DNA from: ZC4RG30 sp963777735
GTDB taxonomy: Bacteria; Pseudomonadota; Gammaproteobacteria; Steroidobacterales; Steroidobacteraceae
Direction: 5' to 3'
Length of the DNA: 64,000 nucleotides
Assembly: GCA_963777735.1 (NCBI GenBank)
Contig: CAVZRQ010000001.1
Span: forward strand, 248,001-312,000
Part shown: positions 9,480 to 18,425 of the stretch, in pieces
How the letters are laid out: each line of letters opens with the position of its first letter
How positions within the stretch are numbered: position 1 is the stretch's first letter
Program-made: the position numbers and the translations under genes
Notes under the pieces: generated by a model
Database searches by the model: none
Told to the model about the DNA's origin: nothing
The model's input: the letters and a program-made list of their open reading frames with translations, nothing else

Positions 9480-11156
9480 TCAGAGAGGGTCATAGTAAGC
9501 CAGTGAGCTCGGGGGGCTGGCCGGTGCGGGCCGAGCGGCGGCCCAGATCAAGCGAACGGGGACTGCTTCGTCAAGCGTTTCGGCAATGGCCACCGCCACT
9601 TCCAGTTGATCTTCGCCTGCCGTGAATACCGCCCCGGAAGGCATCACGCTCCCGTTCAAGCGTACGGGGCGCGGTGATTCCAGTCTGTAAAGACCGGGAA
9701 GCGGCAGTCTCAACGTGGTCGTCGTTGCGTCCTGGAGATGGGTCGCGGCCCCCGCGATACGGATCGGCCCCCAGTACGGCAGGTAGCCGGATTCGATGAG
9801 TCGCTGGTCCTGCGGCAGCAGCCTGCCGAAGTTGTATGTTCCCGGGGTCAATACCGGGCGATTTGCAATCAGCAGCGGCGGTTGATGCCGCGCGATCGCC
9901 CGGGGCATGAATGGCTGGCCAGCAGCGATGTAGCCCTCGACTCCCCAGGAACTCATGAAGAAATTGGCTTTGCGGAACGAGGCGATCATTCCGCTGTGGT
10001 CCACATAGGCCACCGGGTTCGGAAAGATGGAGTGGACTGCCGCCACGAGTTCGCGTTGCGCGCCCTGCCGCGGTACTAAGAGTGACGGGAGCCGCGAGGC
10101 GCCGAGCATGCCCAGCAGGACAGCCAGAGACAGCACGGCCATGTGGCCTGCCAGAGGCGGGAGTCGGCGTGAGATCAGCTCCAGCAAACCCGCGGACGCG
10201 GCCGCGATGGTGATGCAGGCAGGCCCCCACATCACCACGTAATAGTAGGCGTAGCTGTTGCGATAGAAGACCACTGGCAGCAAGGCCATCGCGCAGGCTG
10301 CCGGCCCCCATTGGCGGCGCCACAGGGCCCAACCCAGTCCGAAGCCAGCGGTCAGCCAGAAGATCCGGTCTTCGCGAAACATGGACTGCAGAACGTCCAT
10401 CTGCGGGAACCATGGGGATTCACCAATGGTCTTCTGCCACGCGCCTTGTACAGCCCTGCTTGCAGTGGCACCTTGCTCCGTGATCGAAAGGAAGTGGGCG
10501 CCAAGCAGGATCGCAGCGGTTGACAGCGCGGCCCCGGCCAGCCAGGCCAGTCGCTGAACACCCCGACGCCACTCGCGCAGCTCGCCGATGCCGAGCACCA
10601 GGACCACTGGCAGCAACAGTACGGCCTTGATCGTGATCGCAGAGGCAATCCCCAGCAGCATGCCGGCGATCAGGCCGCGACCACGATCGCTGCGTCGCGG
10701 GTCGGTCAGAATCAACAGTGCACCAAGCTGCAGCGGCAACAACAGCGAATCGGCCCGGAAGGAGCCGCCATGCTTCAATGTGGGCCACAGCGCGAGGAAT
10801 GCCAGTACAGCAGTCCAGGCGGCAGTCGGCGGGTACCAGCGGGACGCAAGGCGCTGGATCAGCAGCGCGTTGACTCCAAGCAGGGCAACCATCAGGACGC
10901 GTGCAGCAATGATCTGCGTGATTTCATCACCGGACAACCCCGGCAACCACGCAAACAGGTGCGTGTGGAACGTTTGCAGACCCTGCGCAAGCTCGCCTCT
11001 CGACCCGGCGTGCACGAGACTCAGGAAATAGAACTCATCCCAGTTGATGTTCAGGCGGGAAATCAGCCAGAACTTCATGGTCCACAGCGACGCGCAGCCG
11101 AGAGCCAGTACCCATTGTGTGGCCTCCGGCTTTACAAGTCCCGGGTGTCCAGCCAT
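9480..11156 (-). CDS. GT-C-type membrane glycosyltransferase (GT39/ArnT-like)
   Basis: Predicted polytopic enzyme that uses a polyprenyl-phosphate sugar to glycosylate a periplasmic acceptor. The 558-residue product has about ten membrane segments in the first 360 residues, an acidic motif in the first periplasmic loop (NINWDEFYFL) where GT-C enzymes place their catalytic aspartate, and a soluble C-terminal domain of about 200 residues. ATG 11156 is preferred over 11174, which would overlap the divergent gene. It is 11 nt from the divergent GT2 start and points towards pilA. Substrate and acceptor are unknown; a pilin or lipid-linked glycan acceptor is inference. Confidence 0.7.
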   Translation of the reverse strand: MAGHPGLVKPEATQWVLALGCASLWTMKFWLISRLNINWDEFYFLSLVHAGSRGELAQGLQTFHTHLFAWLPGLSGDEITQIIAARVLMVALLGVNALLIQRLASRWYPPTAAWTAVLAFLALWPTLKHGGSFRADSLLLPLQLGALLILTDPRRSDRGRGLIAGMLLGIASAITIKAVLLLPVVLVLGIGELREWRRGVQRLAWLAGAALSTAAILLGAHFLSITEQGATASRAVQGAWQKTIGESPWFPQMDVLQSMFREDRIFWLTAGFGLGWALWRRQWGPAACAMALLPVVFYRNSYAYYYVVMWGPACITIAAASAGLLELISRRLPPLAGHMAVLSLAVLLGMLGASRLPSLLVPRQGAQRELVAAVHSIFPNPVAYVDHSGMIASFRKANFFMSSWGVEGYIAAGQPFMPRAIARHQPPLLIANRPVLTPGTYNFGRLLPQDQRLIESGYLPYWGPIRIAGAATHLQDATTTTLRLPLPGLYRLESPRPVRLNGSVMPSGAVFTAGEDQLEVAVAIAETLDEAVPVRLIWAAARPAPASPPSSLAYYDPL

Positions 11157-11166
11157 CGTTACCGCC

Positions 11167-12147
11167 ATGCGCAAGCTTCTGATACAGATCCCATGTTACA
11201 ACGAAGAGCAGGTGTTGCCGCACACGCTCGCAGCCCTGCCGCGCCAGGTGCCCGGTTTTGATTGCGTCGAGTGGCTCATCATCGATGACGGCAGTACGGA
11301 TCGCACGATCGAGGTGGCCCGTCAGGCTGGTGTCGATCATGTGGTGTCGCTGCCCAGGAATATGGGGTTGGCCCGCGCGTTCATTGCCGGGTTGGAGGCG
11401 TGTCTGAAGGCCGGTGCGGATGTGATCGTCAACACCGATGCCGATAACCAGTATGACGCCACTGATATACCAGCACTGGTGGCGCCAATCCTGTCCGGTC
11501 GTTTCCAGATCGTGATCGGCGAACGACCCATCATGGAAGTGCAGGAGTTCTCGCTGGTCAAGAAGCTGCTGCAGAGGCTCGGTAGTGCAGTGGTCAAGAT
11601 GGCGAGCGGTACACGTATTCCGGATGCGCCAAGCGGCTTCAGGGCAATTCATGCCGAGGCCGCACTGCGGCTGTGTGTGTTCAGTGACTATACCTACACG
11701 CTGGAGACCATCATCCAGGCAGGAAGAAAGAGCATCGCCGTGACATCGGTGCCGGTCAGTGTCAACGGCCCCACGCGGCCATCACGCCTGGTGCGTTCGA
11801 TTTCCTCCTATGTGCGCCGCTCTTTATTGACGATCCTGCGCATCTTCATCCTGTACAAGCCGCTGCGGTTTTTCCTTTACCTTGGCACCTTGTTCCTGAT
11901 TCCTGGTCTCGTGATTGCCCTGCGTTTCCTGTTCCACTATCTGGGCGGCAATGGGCAGGGGCATGTGCAGTCCCTGATCCTTTCGGCGGTGCTGCTGGTT
12001 ACGGCGGTCGTCGTCTACACGGCTGGCGTAATAGCCGATCTCATTGCGGCCAATCGCACGTTGCTCGAAGAAGTGCGGATGCGATTGCTGCGTAGTGAGG
12101 TGGAGCGGGCTCGGGAACGCACAACCGTGCAGAGGGCAGATGCGTGA
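11167..12147 (+). CDS. GT2 polyprenyl-phosphate sugar synthase-like (ArnC/GtrB type)
   Basis: Predicted to move a sugar from a nucleotide donor to undecaprenyl phosphate on the inner face of the membrane. The 326-residue product opens with the GT-A signature IQIPCYNEEQVLP, then LIIDDGSTDRT and the metal-binding NTDADNQYD, and ends with two membrane segments (about residues 233-257 and 268-292), the architecture of ArnC, GtrB and DPM1-like synthases. It is divergent from the GT-C gene, 10 bp apart, and together they would form a two-step lipid-sugar module. ATG 11167 is chosen because the upstream extension overlaps the divergent gene. Confidence 0.82.
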   Translation: MRKLLIQIPCYNEEQVLPHTLAALPRQVPGFDCVEWLIIDDGSTDRTIEVARQAGVDHVVSLPRNMGLARAFIAGLEACLKAGADVIVNTDADNQYDATDIPALVAPILSGRFQIVIGERPIMEVQEFSLVKKLLQRLGSAVVKMASGTRIPDAPSGFRAIHAEAALRLCVFSDYTYTLETIIQAGRKSIAVTSVPVSVNGPTRPSRLVRSISSYVRRSLLTILRIFILYKPLRFFLYLGTLFLIPGLVIALRFLFHYLGGNGQGHVQSLILSAVLLVTAVVVYTAGVIADLIAANRTLLEEVRMRLLRSEVERARERTTVQRADA

Positions 12148-12329
12148 GCGCACTGGTCGCGCGGAAGATATTGCGCGAGGCGTTCCTAGACCGCCACAGT
12201 GGCGCCCGGGACTGGCGGTGCTGAATCTGCCCTCTGCATGGCTGGCTGTCTGGTTCGACAACCTGATCGACCGGGCCGCATTGGCGCCCGGCGGAGTGCT
12301 GGCTGCAGCTCGTCTGTCGGCTTGACAGC
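12148..12329 (+). other. Spacer with a possible small broken reading frame
   Basis: A GTG at 12144 overlaps the stop of the GT2 gene (GTGA) and opens a short frame, VSALVARKILREAF, that stops at about 12224. The next frame then reads VLNLPSAWLAVWFDNLIDRA and continues to a stop at 12325. One missing base would join them into about 60 residues. I recognise no family, and no terminator or clear promoter is visible. Confidence 0.25.
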
Positions 12330-13550
12330 ATGAGCCGCCGGATCCTGTTTCTCGCCTCCAGCGCGCCCCGTTTCCCAGGGGATGCGACGGCACCGTTCAT
12401 ACTGAACATGGCGCAGGATCTTTGCGCGCTGGGATGGCAGGTGGATGTTCTGGCGCCGCATGCCTCCGGCCTGAAGAAGGAGGAGGTCATGGGAGGCGTG
12501 ACCATCCACAGGTTTCAGTACCTGTGGCCGGCAGCGTGGCAGAAGCTTTGCTACGACGGTGGAGCAGCAGTCAATCTGAAGCGCAACCGGCTTCTCGCAT
12601 TTTCTGTTCCGTTTCTGGTTGCGGCAGAGTTTCTGCACGGCTTGCTGTTGCTGCTGCGCCTGCGACCTGTGATCGTTCATTCGCACTGGGTCGTGCCACA
12701 AGGGGTCATCGGACAACTTCTCTCGCTGGCAGGTGTGCGGCATGTGATTTCGGTGCACGGCACAGACATCTACGGGCTTCGCGGTCGGTTGATGAGCACG
12801 GTCAAGGCATGGTCTCTGCGCCACTGCGATCACGTCGTTGCCAACAGCACTGCAACTCGGGCGGAAGTCGAGGCGCTGTGCCGGCCAAAGTCGCTTTCTG
12901 TCATTCCAACGGGTTCGACGCCATGTCAATTCAATGTGAACCATGCGAATGGCAGGGCGGCGCATGCCGAGTGCGATACAAAGATCGTGCTGTATGTCGG
13001 GCGCCTCATAGCCGCAAAGGGCGTGCAGTATCTGATTGAAGCAATGCCCGGCATCCTGAAGCGGCAGCGATCCATGCTGCTTGTTGTCGGTGAAGGTCCG
13101 GAGCGCGCAGCGCTGGAGAGGTTGGCGCAAAGTCTTGATGTCTCGCATGCTCTGAAATTTGTCGGTGCGGTACCGCATGCGGACATTTACGAGTATTTTT
13201 CGATCGCCGACGTCTTTGTTGGGCCATCCATCGAAATTCCCGGAGAGTCGACCGAAGCACAGGGCAATACGTTTGTTGAGGCGCTGTTTGCGCGAGTGCC
13301 TGTGGTGGCAAGTCGCGTCGGAGGTGTCGCCGACGCGATCGTTCACGAACATACCGGTTTGCTCGTCGATCAGCGCGAGCCCGGTCAGATCTCAGAGTCG
13401 GTGTTGCGCGTCTTCTCTGATGCGCAACTCGCGAACAGGCTGAAAAACGCAGGGCACGAACACGCGACACAACACTTTTCGCGATTCCAGAGTGCGCGCA
13501 AGCTGGATGCTGTCTATCGGGCCATCCTCGGGGACCCTGATGCCCTGTAG
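12330..13550 (+). CDS. Glycosyltransferase family 4
   Basis: GT-B retaining sugar transferase, probably adding a sugar to a lipid-linked glycan on the cytoplasmic face. The 406-residue product has the N-terminal Rossmann domain with HSHWVVPQG and SVHGTDIYG, the C-terminal VLYVGRLIAAKGVQYLIEA and VGEGPERAAL, and the donor-site E-x7-E (EAQGNTFVE) followed by VPVVASRVGGVADAI. It is followed after 12 nt by another GT4. Its base composition looks less GC-rich than the flanking housekeeping genes. The sugar cannot be told from sequence. Confidence 0.9.
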   Translation: MSRRILFLASSAPRFPGDATAPFILNMAQDLCALGWQVDVLAPHASGLKKEEVMGGVTIHRFQYLWPAAWQKLCYDGGAAVNLKRNRLLAFSVPFLVAAEFLHGLLLLLRLRPVIVHSHWVVPQGVIGQLLSLAGVRHVISVHGTDIYGLRGRLMSTVKAWSLRHCDHVVANSTATRAEVEALCRPKSLSVIPTGSTPCQFNVNHANGRAAHAECDTKIVLYVGRLIAAKGVQYLIEAMPGILKRQRSMLLVVGEGPERAALERLAQSLDVSHALKFVGAVPHADIYEYFSIADVFVGPSIEIPGESTEAQGNTFVEALFARVPVVASRVGGVADAIVHEHTGLLVDQREPGQISESVLRVFSDAQLANRLKNAGHEHATQHFSRFQSARKLDAVYRAILGDPDAL

Positions 13551-13562
13551 AGGTGCAGTATC

Positions 13563-14714
13563 ATGAAGCGGGTTGCCATATTTCGAGCCGATCTCCTGCC
13601 CATCTCGGAAACCTTCATCCGTGATCAGATGCGCATGCTGCGTCATTGGGATCCAGTGCTGGTTGGTTTTCGCACGGTTGCTGGCGGGCTTGAAACCCCC
13701 GAGCGTCGATATCGAATTGTGCAGCGGGGAAATGACGTCTCCTTCAACTTCCGGGTCCTGATGCGGCGGCCGCTGCCCCGTCTGGTCGAGGCGTTGGCTG
13801 AGTCGCAAGCTGATCTGGTGCATGTCCATTTTGGCACCGATGCAACTGACATCTGGTGCAGCGTAAAGGCCGCCGGGCTGCCGATGCTGGTTACCCTTCA
13901 CGGATATGACATCAATATTCGACGTGACTGGTGGGAGTCCGGCCACGGTGGATTGCGTCGCCGGTTGTATCCGCGCCGACTGCTGCATATGGCGAGTGAT
14001 CCGACGGTGCATTTCCTGGCAGTTTCCCGCGCAGTCATGCGGCGCGCCGTGGAATACGGCATTCCCGAACAAAAAATCGCTCTTTCCCATATCGGCGTTG
14101 ATACCGTGCGCTTCCAGCCAGGTGGCCTGCCGTTGGAGTCTCGGCGAAAGAGGATTCTTTTCGTCGGCCGCATGGTAGAGAAGAAAGCGCCACTGCTCAT
14201 GGTCCGTGCCTTCGCTGATGTGCGCAGGCGGATTCCGGATGCTGAGCTTGTGATGATTGGCGATGGCCCTTTGTTGCTCGATGCCATGCAACTGGCGCAG
14301 GCGTTGTTCGTGCCCGTTGAATTCACCGGGGCGCTTGGTTCGGAAAAGGTCCTGGAGCACGTGAATCAGGCAAGGGTGCTTTGCCTGCCCAGCGTGACGG
14401 CTGAGAACGGCGATGCTGAAGGATTTGGATTGACCATCCTGGAAGCCCAGGCGTGTGGAGTTCCAGTGGTCACATCTGCGGTGGGTGGAGCCACGGAGGG
14501 ATTGCTTCAGGGAACAACGGGGCATGCCTTTCAGGAAGGTAATATGGCGCAACTGGTGGAATGCCTGAGTACATGGCTGCTGGACGATGACCTTGCGAAA
14601 GCCGCATCGGTAGCGGCGCGGCAATTCGTTGATGACTCCTTCAATCTGCCGCGCTGCACGCAGCATCTGGAAGGCATATACGATGGTTTGGCAACTACCG
14701 AGGGGCCGGCATGA
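13563..14714 (+). CDS. Glycosyltransferase family 4
   Basis: Second GT4 in the cluster, 383 residues. Motifs include LVHVHFGTDA and LVTLHGYDINI in the first domain, ILFVGRMVEKKAPLLMVRAF and MIGDGPLLLDAMQ in the second, and E-x7-E in AEGFGLTILEAQACGVPVV. It overlaps the next methyltransferase by 4 nt (ATGA), so the two are translationally coupled. Likely adds one residue of the surface glycan; specificity unknown. Confidence 0.9.
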   Translation: MKRVAIFRADLLPISETFIRDQMRMLRHWDPVLVGFRTVAGGLETPERRYRIVQRGNDVSFNFRVLMRRPLPRLVEALAESQADLVHVHFGTDATDIWCSVKAAGLPMLVTLHGYDINIRRDWWESGHGGLRRRLYPRRLLHMASDPTVHFLAVSRAVMRRAVEYGIPEQKIALSHIGVDTVRFQPGGLPLESRRKRILFVGRMVEKKAPLLMVRAFADVRRRIPDAELVMIGDGPLLLDAMQLAQALFVPVEFTGALGSEKVLEHVNQARVLCLPSVTAENGDAEGFGLTILEAQACGVPVVTSAVGGATEGLLQGTTGHAFQEGNMAQLVECLSTWLLDDDLAKAASVAARQFVDDSFNLPRCTQHLEGIYDGLATTEGPA

Positions 14715-15358
14715 GGTCGATTCTTTCTGCCATCAGGAAACTGCTGTCGCCGGTTTCGGCATTCTCTTCAGCGCAGTATTGGGAACGCCGCTATCGCAGC
14801 GGAGGCAACTCCGGGCCAGGTTCCTACCATCATCTGGCTGAGTTCAAGGCCGGAGTGCTCAACCGGTTTGTAAGGGAACATGGTGTCGAGTCAGTCGTCG
14901 AGTTTGGTTGTGGCGATGGCAATCAGCTGACTTTGGCCGAATATCCAACCTACCTTGGTGTCGACGTGAGTCCCGCGGCGGTATCTGCCTGCAGTCAGCG
15001 CTTCGCCACCGATCCCTCCCGGAAATTTCTTCTGCAATCGGAATACGATGGTTCCCGCGCTGATCTGGCGCTGTCACTAGACGTGATTTTCCATCTGACG
15101 GAAGACGACGTTTTCGAAGAATACATGAGGCGCCTGTTTGATGCTGCCTCACGGTTTGTCATTGTCTATTCGTCCAACCAGGATGAGCAGATTGAACCTG
15201 TGTCCATCCATGTTCGTCACCGGACATTCACGCGTTGGATCGAGAGGGAGTTGTCTGCCGAATGGCGGCTGCTGGAGAAAATTCCCAACGCCTATCCATA
15301 CCACGGTGACTACAAGACAGCTTCCTATTCGGACTTCTACATTTATGGGAAGTCGTGA
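14711..15358 (+). CDS. Class I SAM-dependent methyltransferase
   Basis: 215-residue product with the SAM-binding motif VVEFGCGDGNQL, the acidic end of strand 2 (YLGVDVSPAAV), and DLALSLDVIFHLTEDDVF at motif II. Coupled to the GT4 gene by an ATGA overlap and followed 3 nt later by another methyltransferase. In this setting it probably methylates a sugar or a chain end, though the family also includes small-molecule enzymes. Confidence 0.82.
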   Translation: MRSILSAIRKLLSPVSAFSSAQYWERRYRSGGNSGPGSYHHLAEFKAGVLNRFVREHGVESVVEFGCGDGNQLTLAEYPTYLGVDVSPAAVSACSQRFATDPSRKFLLQSEYDGSRADLALSLDVIFHLTEDDVFEEYMRRLFDAASRFVIVYSSNQDEQIEPVSIHVRHRTFTRWIERELSAEWRLLEKIPNAYPYHGDYKTASYSDFYIYGKS

Positions 15359-15361
15359 CAG

Positions 15362-16039
15362 ATGTACGAAGAAGGCCGGACCAGGCACAACTGGCTCATA
15401 AGCAGGGCCATCAATCGAATGGTCCGGGACAGGCTGCCGGAGTTTTCCGGTCGTGTACTCGATCTGGGGTGTGGTGCCAGGCCATTCGAAGTGGATATCC
15501 TGAGGCATGCGACGGAGTACATTGGCGTGGATTGGAGCAATACGATGCATGGCAATCATGCCGACATCGTTGCCGATTTGAATCGGCCACTTCCGGTTGC
15601 CAGCCAGAGCGCCGATCACATCGTCAGCTTCGAAGTGCTGGAGCACCTGGCAGAGCCCCGCGTCATGCTGTCCGAGGCTTTCAGGATCCTGCGCCAGGGT
15701 GGGCAGTTGACACTTTCGGTTCCGTTCCAGTGGTGGGTGCACGAGGCTCCCTGGGATTACTACCGGTATACCCGCCACGGCTTGAAGTATTTGCTGTTGA
15801 ATGCAGGCTTTGAGCGCGTCATCGTGAAGCCGACTACTGGTTTCTGGTCGATGTGGCTGCTCAAGCTCAACTATCAGCTCGCGCGCTTGCCGCGTGGTCC
15901 ACGCTTCGTGCGCTGGCTCATGCGGTCTTGCCTGATGCCGTTCTGGTGGGTGAATCAGCACGTTGGTCTTGGGCTGGATCGTGTCTGGCCCGAGGATCGG
16001 GAAACTGCGGGCTACTTTGTCACTGCGATCAAGCCGTGA
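15362..16039 (+). CDS. Class I SAM-dependent methyltransferase
   Basis: 225-residue product with VLDLGCGARPFEVD (motif I), YIGVDWSNTM, and SADHIVSFEVLEHLAEP (motifs II/III), typical of Methyltransf_11 enzymes in polysaccharide loci. The stop overlaps the GTG of the flippase gene, so the genes are coupled. Two different methyltransferases in tandem would allow two methylations or an end-capping step; that is inference. Confidence 0.84.
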   Translation: MYEEGRTRHNWLISRAINRMVRDRLPEFSGRVLDLGCGARPFEVDILRHATEYIGVDWSNTMHGNHADIVADLNRPLPVASQSADHIVSFEVLEHLAEPRVMLSEAFRILRQGGQLTLSVPFQWWVHEAPWDYYRYTRHGLKYLLLNAGFERVIVKPTTGFWSMWLLKLNYQLARLPRGPRFVRWLMRSCLMPFWWVNQHVGLGLDRVWPEDRETAGYFVTAIKP

Positions 16040-17499
16040 GTCTGCGCGAGGCAACGTTTTCCGCGACCCGCTGGACCACGTTGGCGACGATGGCTCGTGC
16101 GGCATTGCAGGTGCTGCAGACCATCATTCTGGCGCGCTTGCTGTTGCCGCATGATTTTGGACTGATGGCGCTGGCTGGAGTGATGATGGCAGTTGCCACG
16201 CTGTGCGCCGACTTCGGCTTGAGTAGTGCCTTGATGCACTTTCCCAGCCCCGACAGAAGAACCATGTCCACGATCTACTGGCTGAATCTGGGCATTGCCT
16301 GTTGCCTCGGGTTGGTGTTCGCGCTCGCTGCGTGGCCGTTCGCGCATGCCTTTGGGCAGGCAGATCTGCTGCCCGTGCTGTGGTGGTTGAGTCTGGCGTT
16401 TCCACTCGGGGCCATCGGCCTTCCATTTCGGGTGCTGGCTGAGAAGCAGCTGCATTTCTCGGTGCTCGCCACTCAGGAAATCGCAGCGGCGATGCTTGGT
16501 TTCCTGGTTGCCATCGCCGTGGCCCTTGCAGGTGGTGGTGCCTTTGCGCTCGTAGCGGCCACCCTCGCGACAGCATCGGCAGGTTCGATACTGGCGTGCC
16601 TGCAGTTGTCCGCCGGAGTTCGGCCCACGGCAGAGTTCTGCTCGGTGCATCCCTACCGTATCTTCGCTTTGGAATGCACCGTGTCGGCGGGACTCTGTGG
16701 AACACACTGTGTTTGCAGGCCGATGTGTTCATCGCCGGGTTGTACGCGTCGCCGGCGGGAGCCGCGTTCTACGCTGTGCCGCGCGAGCAATGTCTGAGAA
16801 TTTCCAACACCGTGGTCAATCCGGTGGTGACGCGCGTCGGGCTGCCGGTAATGACCCGGTTGAAGCACGATCCGAAGGCGTTGCGTTCGGTGTACCTGCA
16901 GACTCTGCGAATGACGGCTTCCTTGAACTTTCCGATTTACCTGCTGCTGGCTCTGTTTCCGGAGCCTGTTGTCTTGCTGCTGCTTGGTCCGCAATGGCAC
17001 GAGTCCGCATCCTATCTGCGCGTGCTTGCACTCTGGGGGCTTATTCGCTCCACGGGTAATCCCTCCGGCAGCCTGATCTACGCTGTGGGACTGGCCAGGA
17101 GGGCGCACCTCTGGAGTCTGGCCTTGTTCGCAGTCACGGTGCCGGTGTTGTGGCTCGCCGCCAGATCGGGTGGCACTGCCTGCGCTGGCGTGGGCCATGT
17201 GCGGTCTGCAGGCCGTGGTTTACGTGATGGCGTGGCGGCATCTTGTGTTGCCGGCCTGTGGCGCAGGCTTCGTTGAATACAACAAACACCTGGCGCCTGC
17301 TCTGACTTCGGCTTCGCTCGCGGCCGTGCTCGCGCATTTCGCAACACAGAACTTGCCAGCTACCTTGCAGTTGCCGATCGGCGTGTTTGTTATGGGGTTC
17401 GCGTACCTGGCGTTCAGTTGGTGGCTGAATCGGGCCTGGCTGAATGCCATGATCGAGTTGGCGGCGCCTCTCTGGAATTCAATGCGTAGGCGCAGTTAG
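16036..17499 (+). CDS. Wzx-type oligosaccharide flippase, two apparent frameshifts
   Basis: Membrane exporter that flips lipid-linked oligosaccharide to the periplasm. Read across two single-base frame changes it gives 487 residues, the usual size, with 12-14 membrane segments; the N-terminus (TLATMARAALQVLQTIILAR, LLLPHDFGLMALAGVMMAVA) is typical. The first break (one base missing) lies at about 16610-16660, where the frame passes into SLPYLRFGMHRVGGTLW. The second (one base extra) is at the GGG at 17168-17170, where it returns to LPALAWAMCGLQAVVY. The two changes cancel. GTG 16036 overlaps the previous stop. Probably intact in the organism. Confidence 0.8.
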
Positions 17500-17532
17500 C
17501 GTCGACGCCGTCGCTATACTCATTTCGCTACC

Positions 17533-18413
17533 ATGGATCAGATACCAACCACCAGTGTCATTGTCCCAGTGTTCCAGGATCTCGAAGGCCTGCGGGCCTG
17601 CTTGCACGGACTGGAGCGCCAGAGTCTGGCCAGCGATCATTTCGAAGTGGTCGTCGTGGACAATGGTTCCAATCCCCCAGTGGAACTTCCAGAAACCATG
17701 CTGCGAAACGTGCGCATGGTGTGTTGCGATATCCCGGGAGCCTATGCCGCAAGGAATGCGGGCGTGCGCGTCGCATCAGGTGGCCATCTGGCCTTTACGG
17801 ATGCCGATTGCGTGCCCCAGGTGCATTGGCTCGAGAATGGGCTGAAAACCCTGGATTCTGCTGGGCGTGACGTCATCGTTGGGGGCGACGTTTGGTCTTC
17901 AGTCCGCAGAATCCGACGGCCGTGTCGCTGTACCAGACAATGACCGGATTCCTGCAGTCTGAAAATATAGAAGTGCGGGGATTCTCTGCTACGGCAAACA
18001 TCTTGTGCAGCCGAAAGGTTTTCGATCGTGTAGGTCCGTTCGACGAAACGCTGCTCTCTGGTGGTGACAGGGAGTGGGCCTGGCGCGCGCGCGGCGTCGG
18101 TGTCGAAACCATCTTCTCAGCCGATGTCATTGTGGAAACCAATCCCCGGATGAGTCTTCGAGGAGCCTTGAGGCAAGCACGACGTGTGGCTGCAGGGAGA
18201 TATCACCTGCAGCGTTCTGGTCTCGCTGCAGGCAGGTTGGCATCGTTGCGGCCCCACCGTGGCGTGCTCGCAACGTTCCTGTGGATAGTAACTCGCCGCG
18301 AAGTGGGGCTGTTTGACAGGTTCTGCGTGCTGACTGTCGCAGGCGTGATCAAGGCTGTATCGATACTGGAAGGTATTCGTATCCGTCTGGGCGGGCGGGC
18401 GGAACGCCGCTGA
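17533..18413 (+). CDS. Glycosyltransferase family 2, one apparent frameshift
   Basis: GT-A sugar transferase of about 293 residues. The first part has SVIVPVFQDLEGLRACL, VVVVDNGSNPP, AYAARNAGVR and the DxD motif FTDADCVP; the second has FSATANILCSRKVFDRVG and the ED/DxEW-type GGDREWAWRARG. The frame changes at TTT 17891-17893; restoring one T gives GDVLVFSPQNPT and joins the halves perfectly. It starts 33 nt after the flippase and is followed 12 nt later by a GT4. Confidence 0.8.
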
Positions 18414-18425
18414 AGTGTAGAGAGC

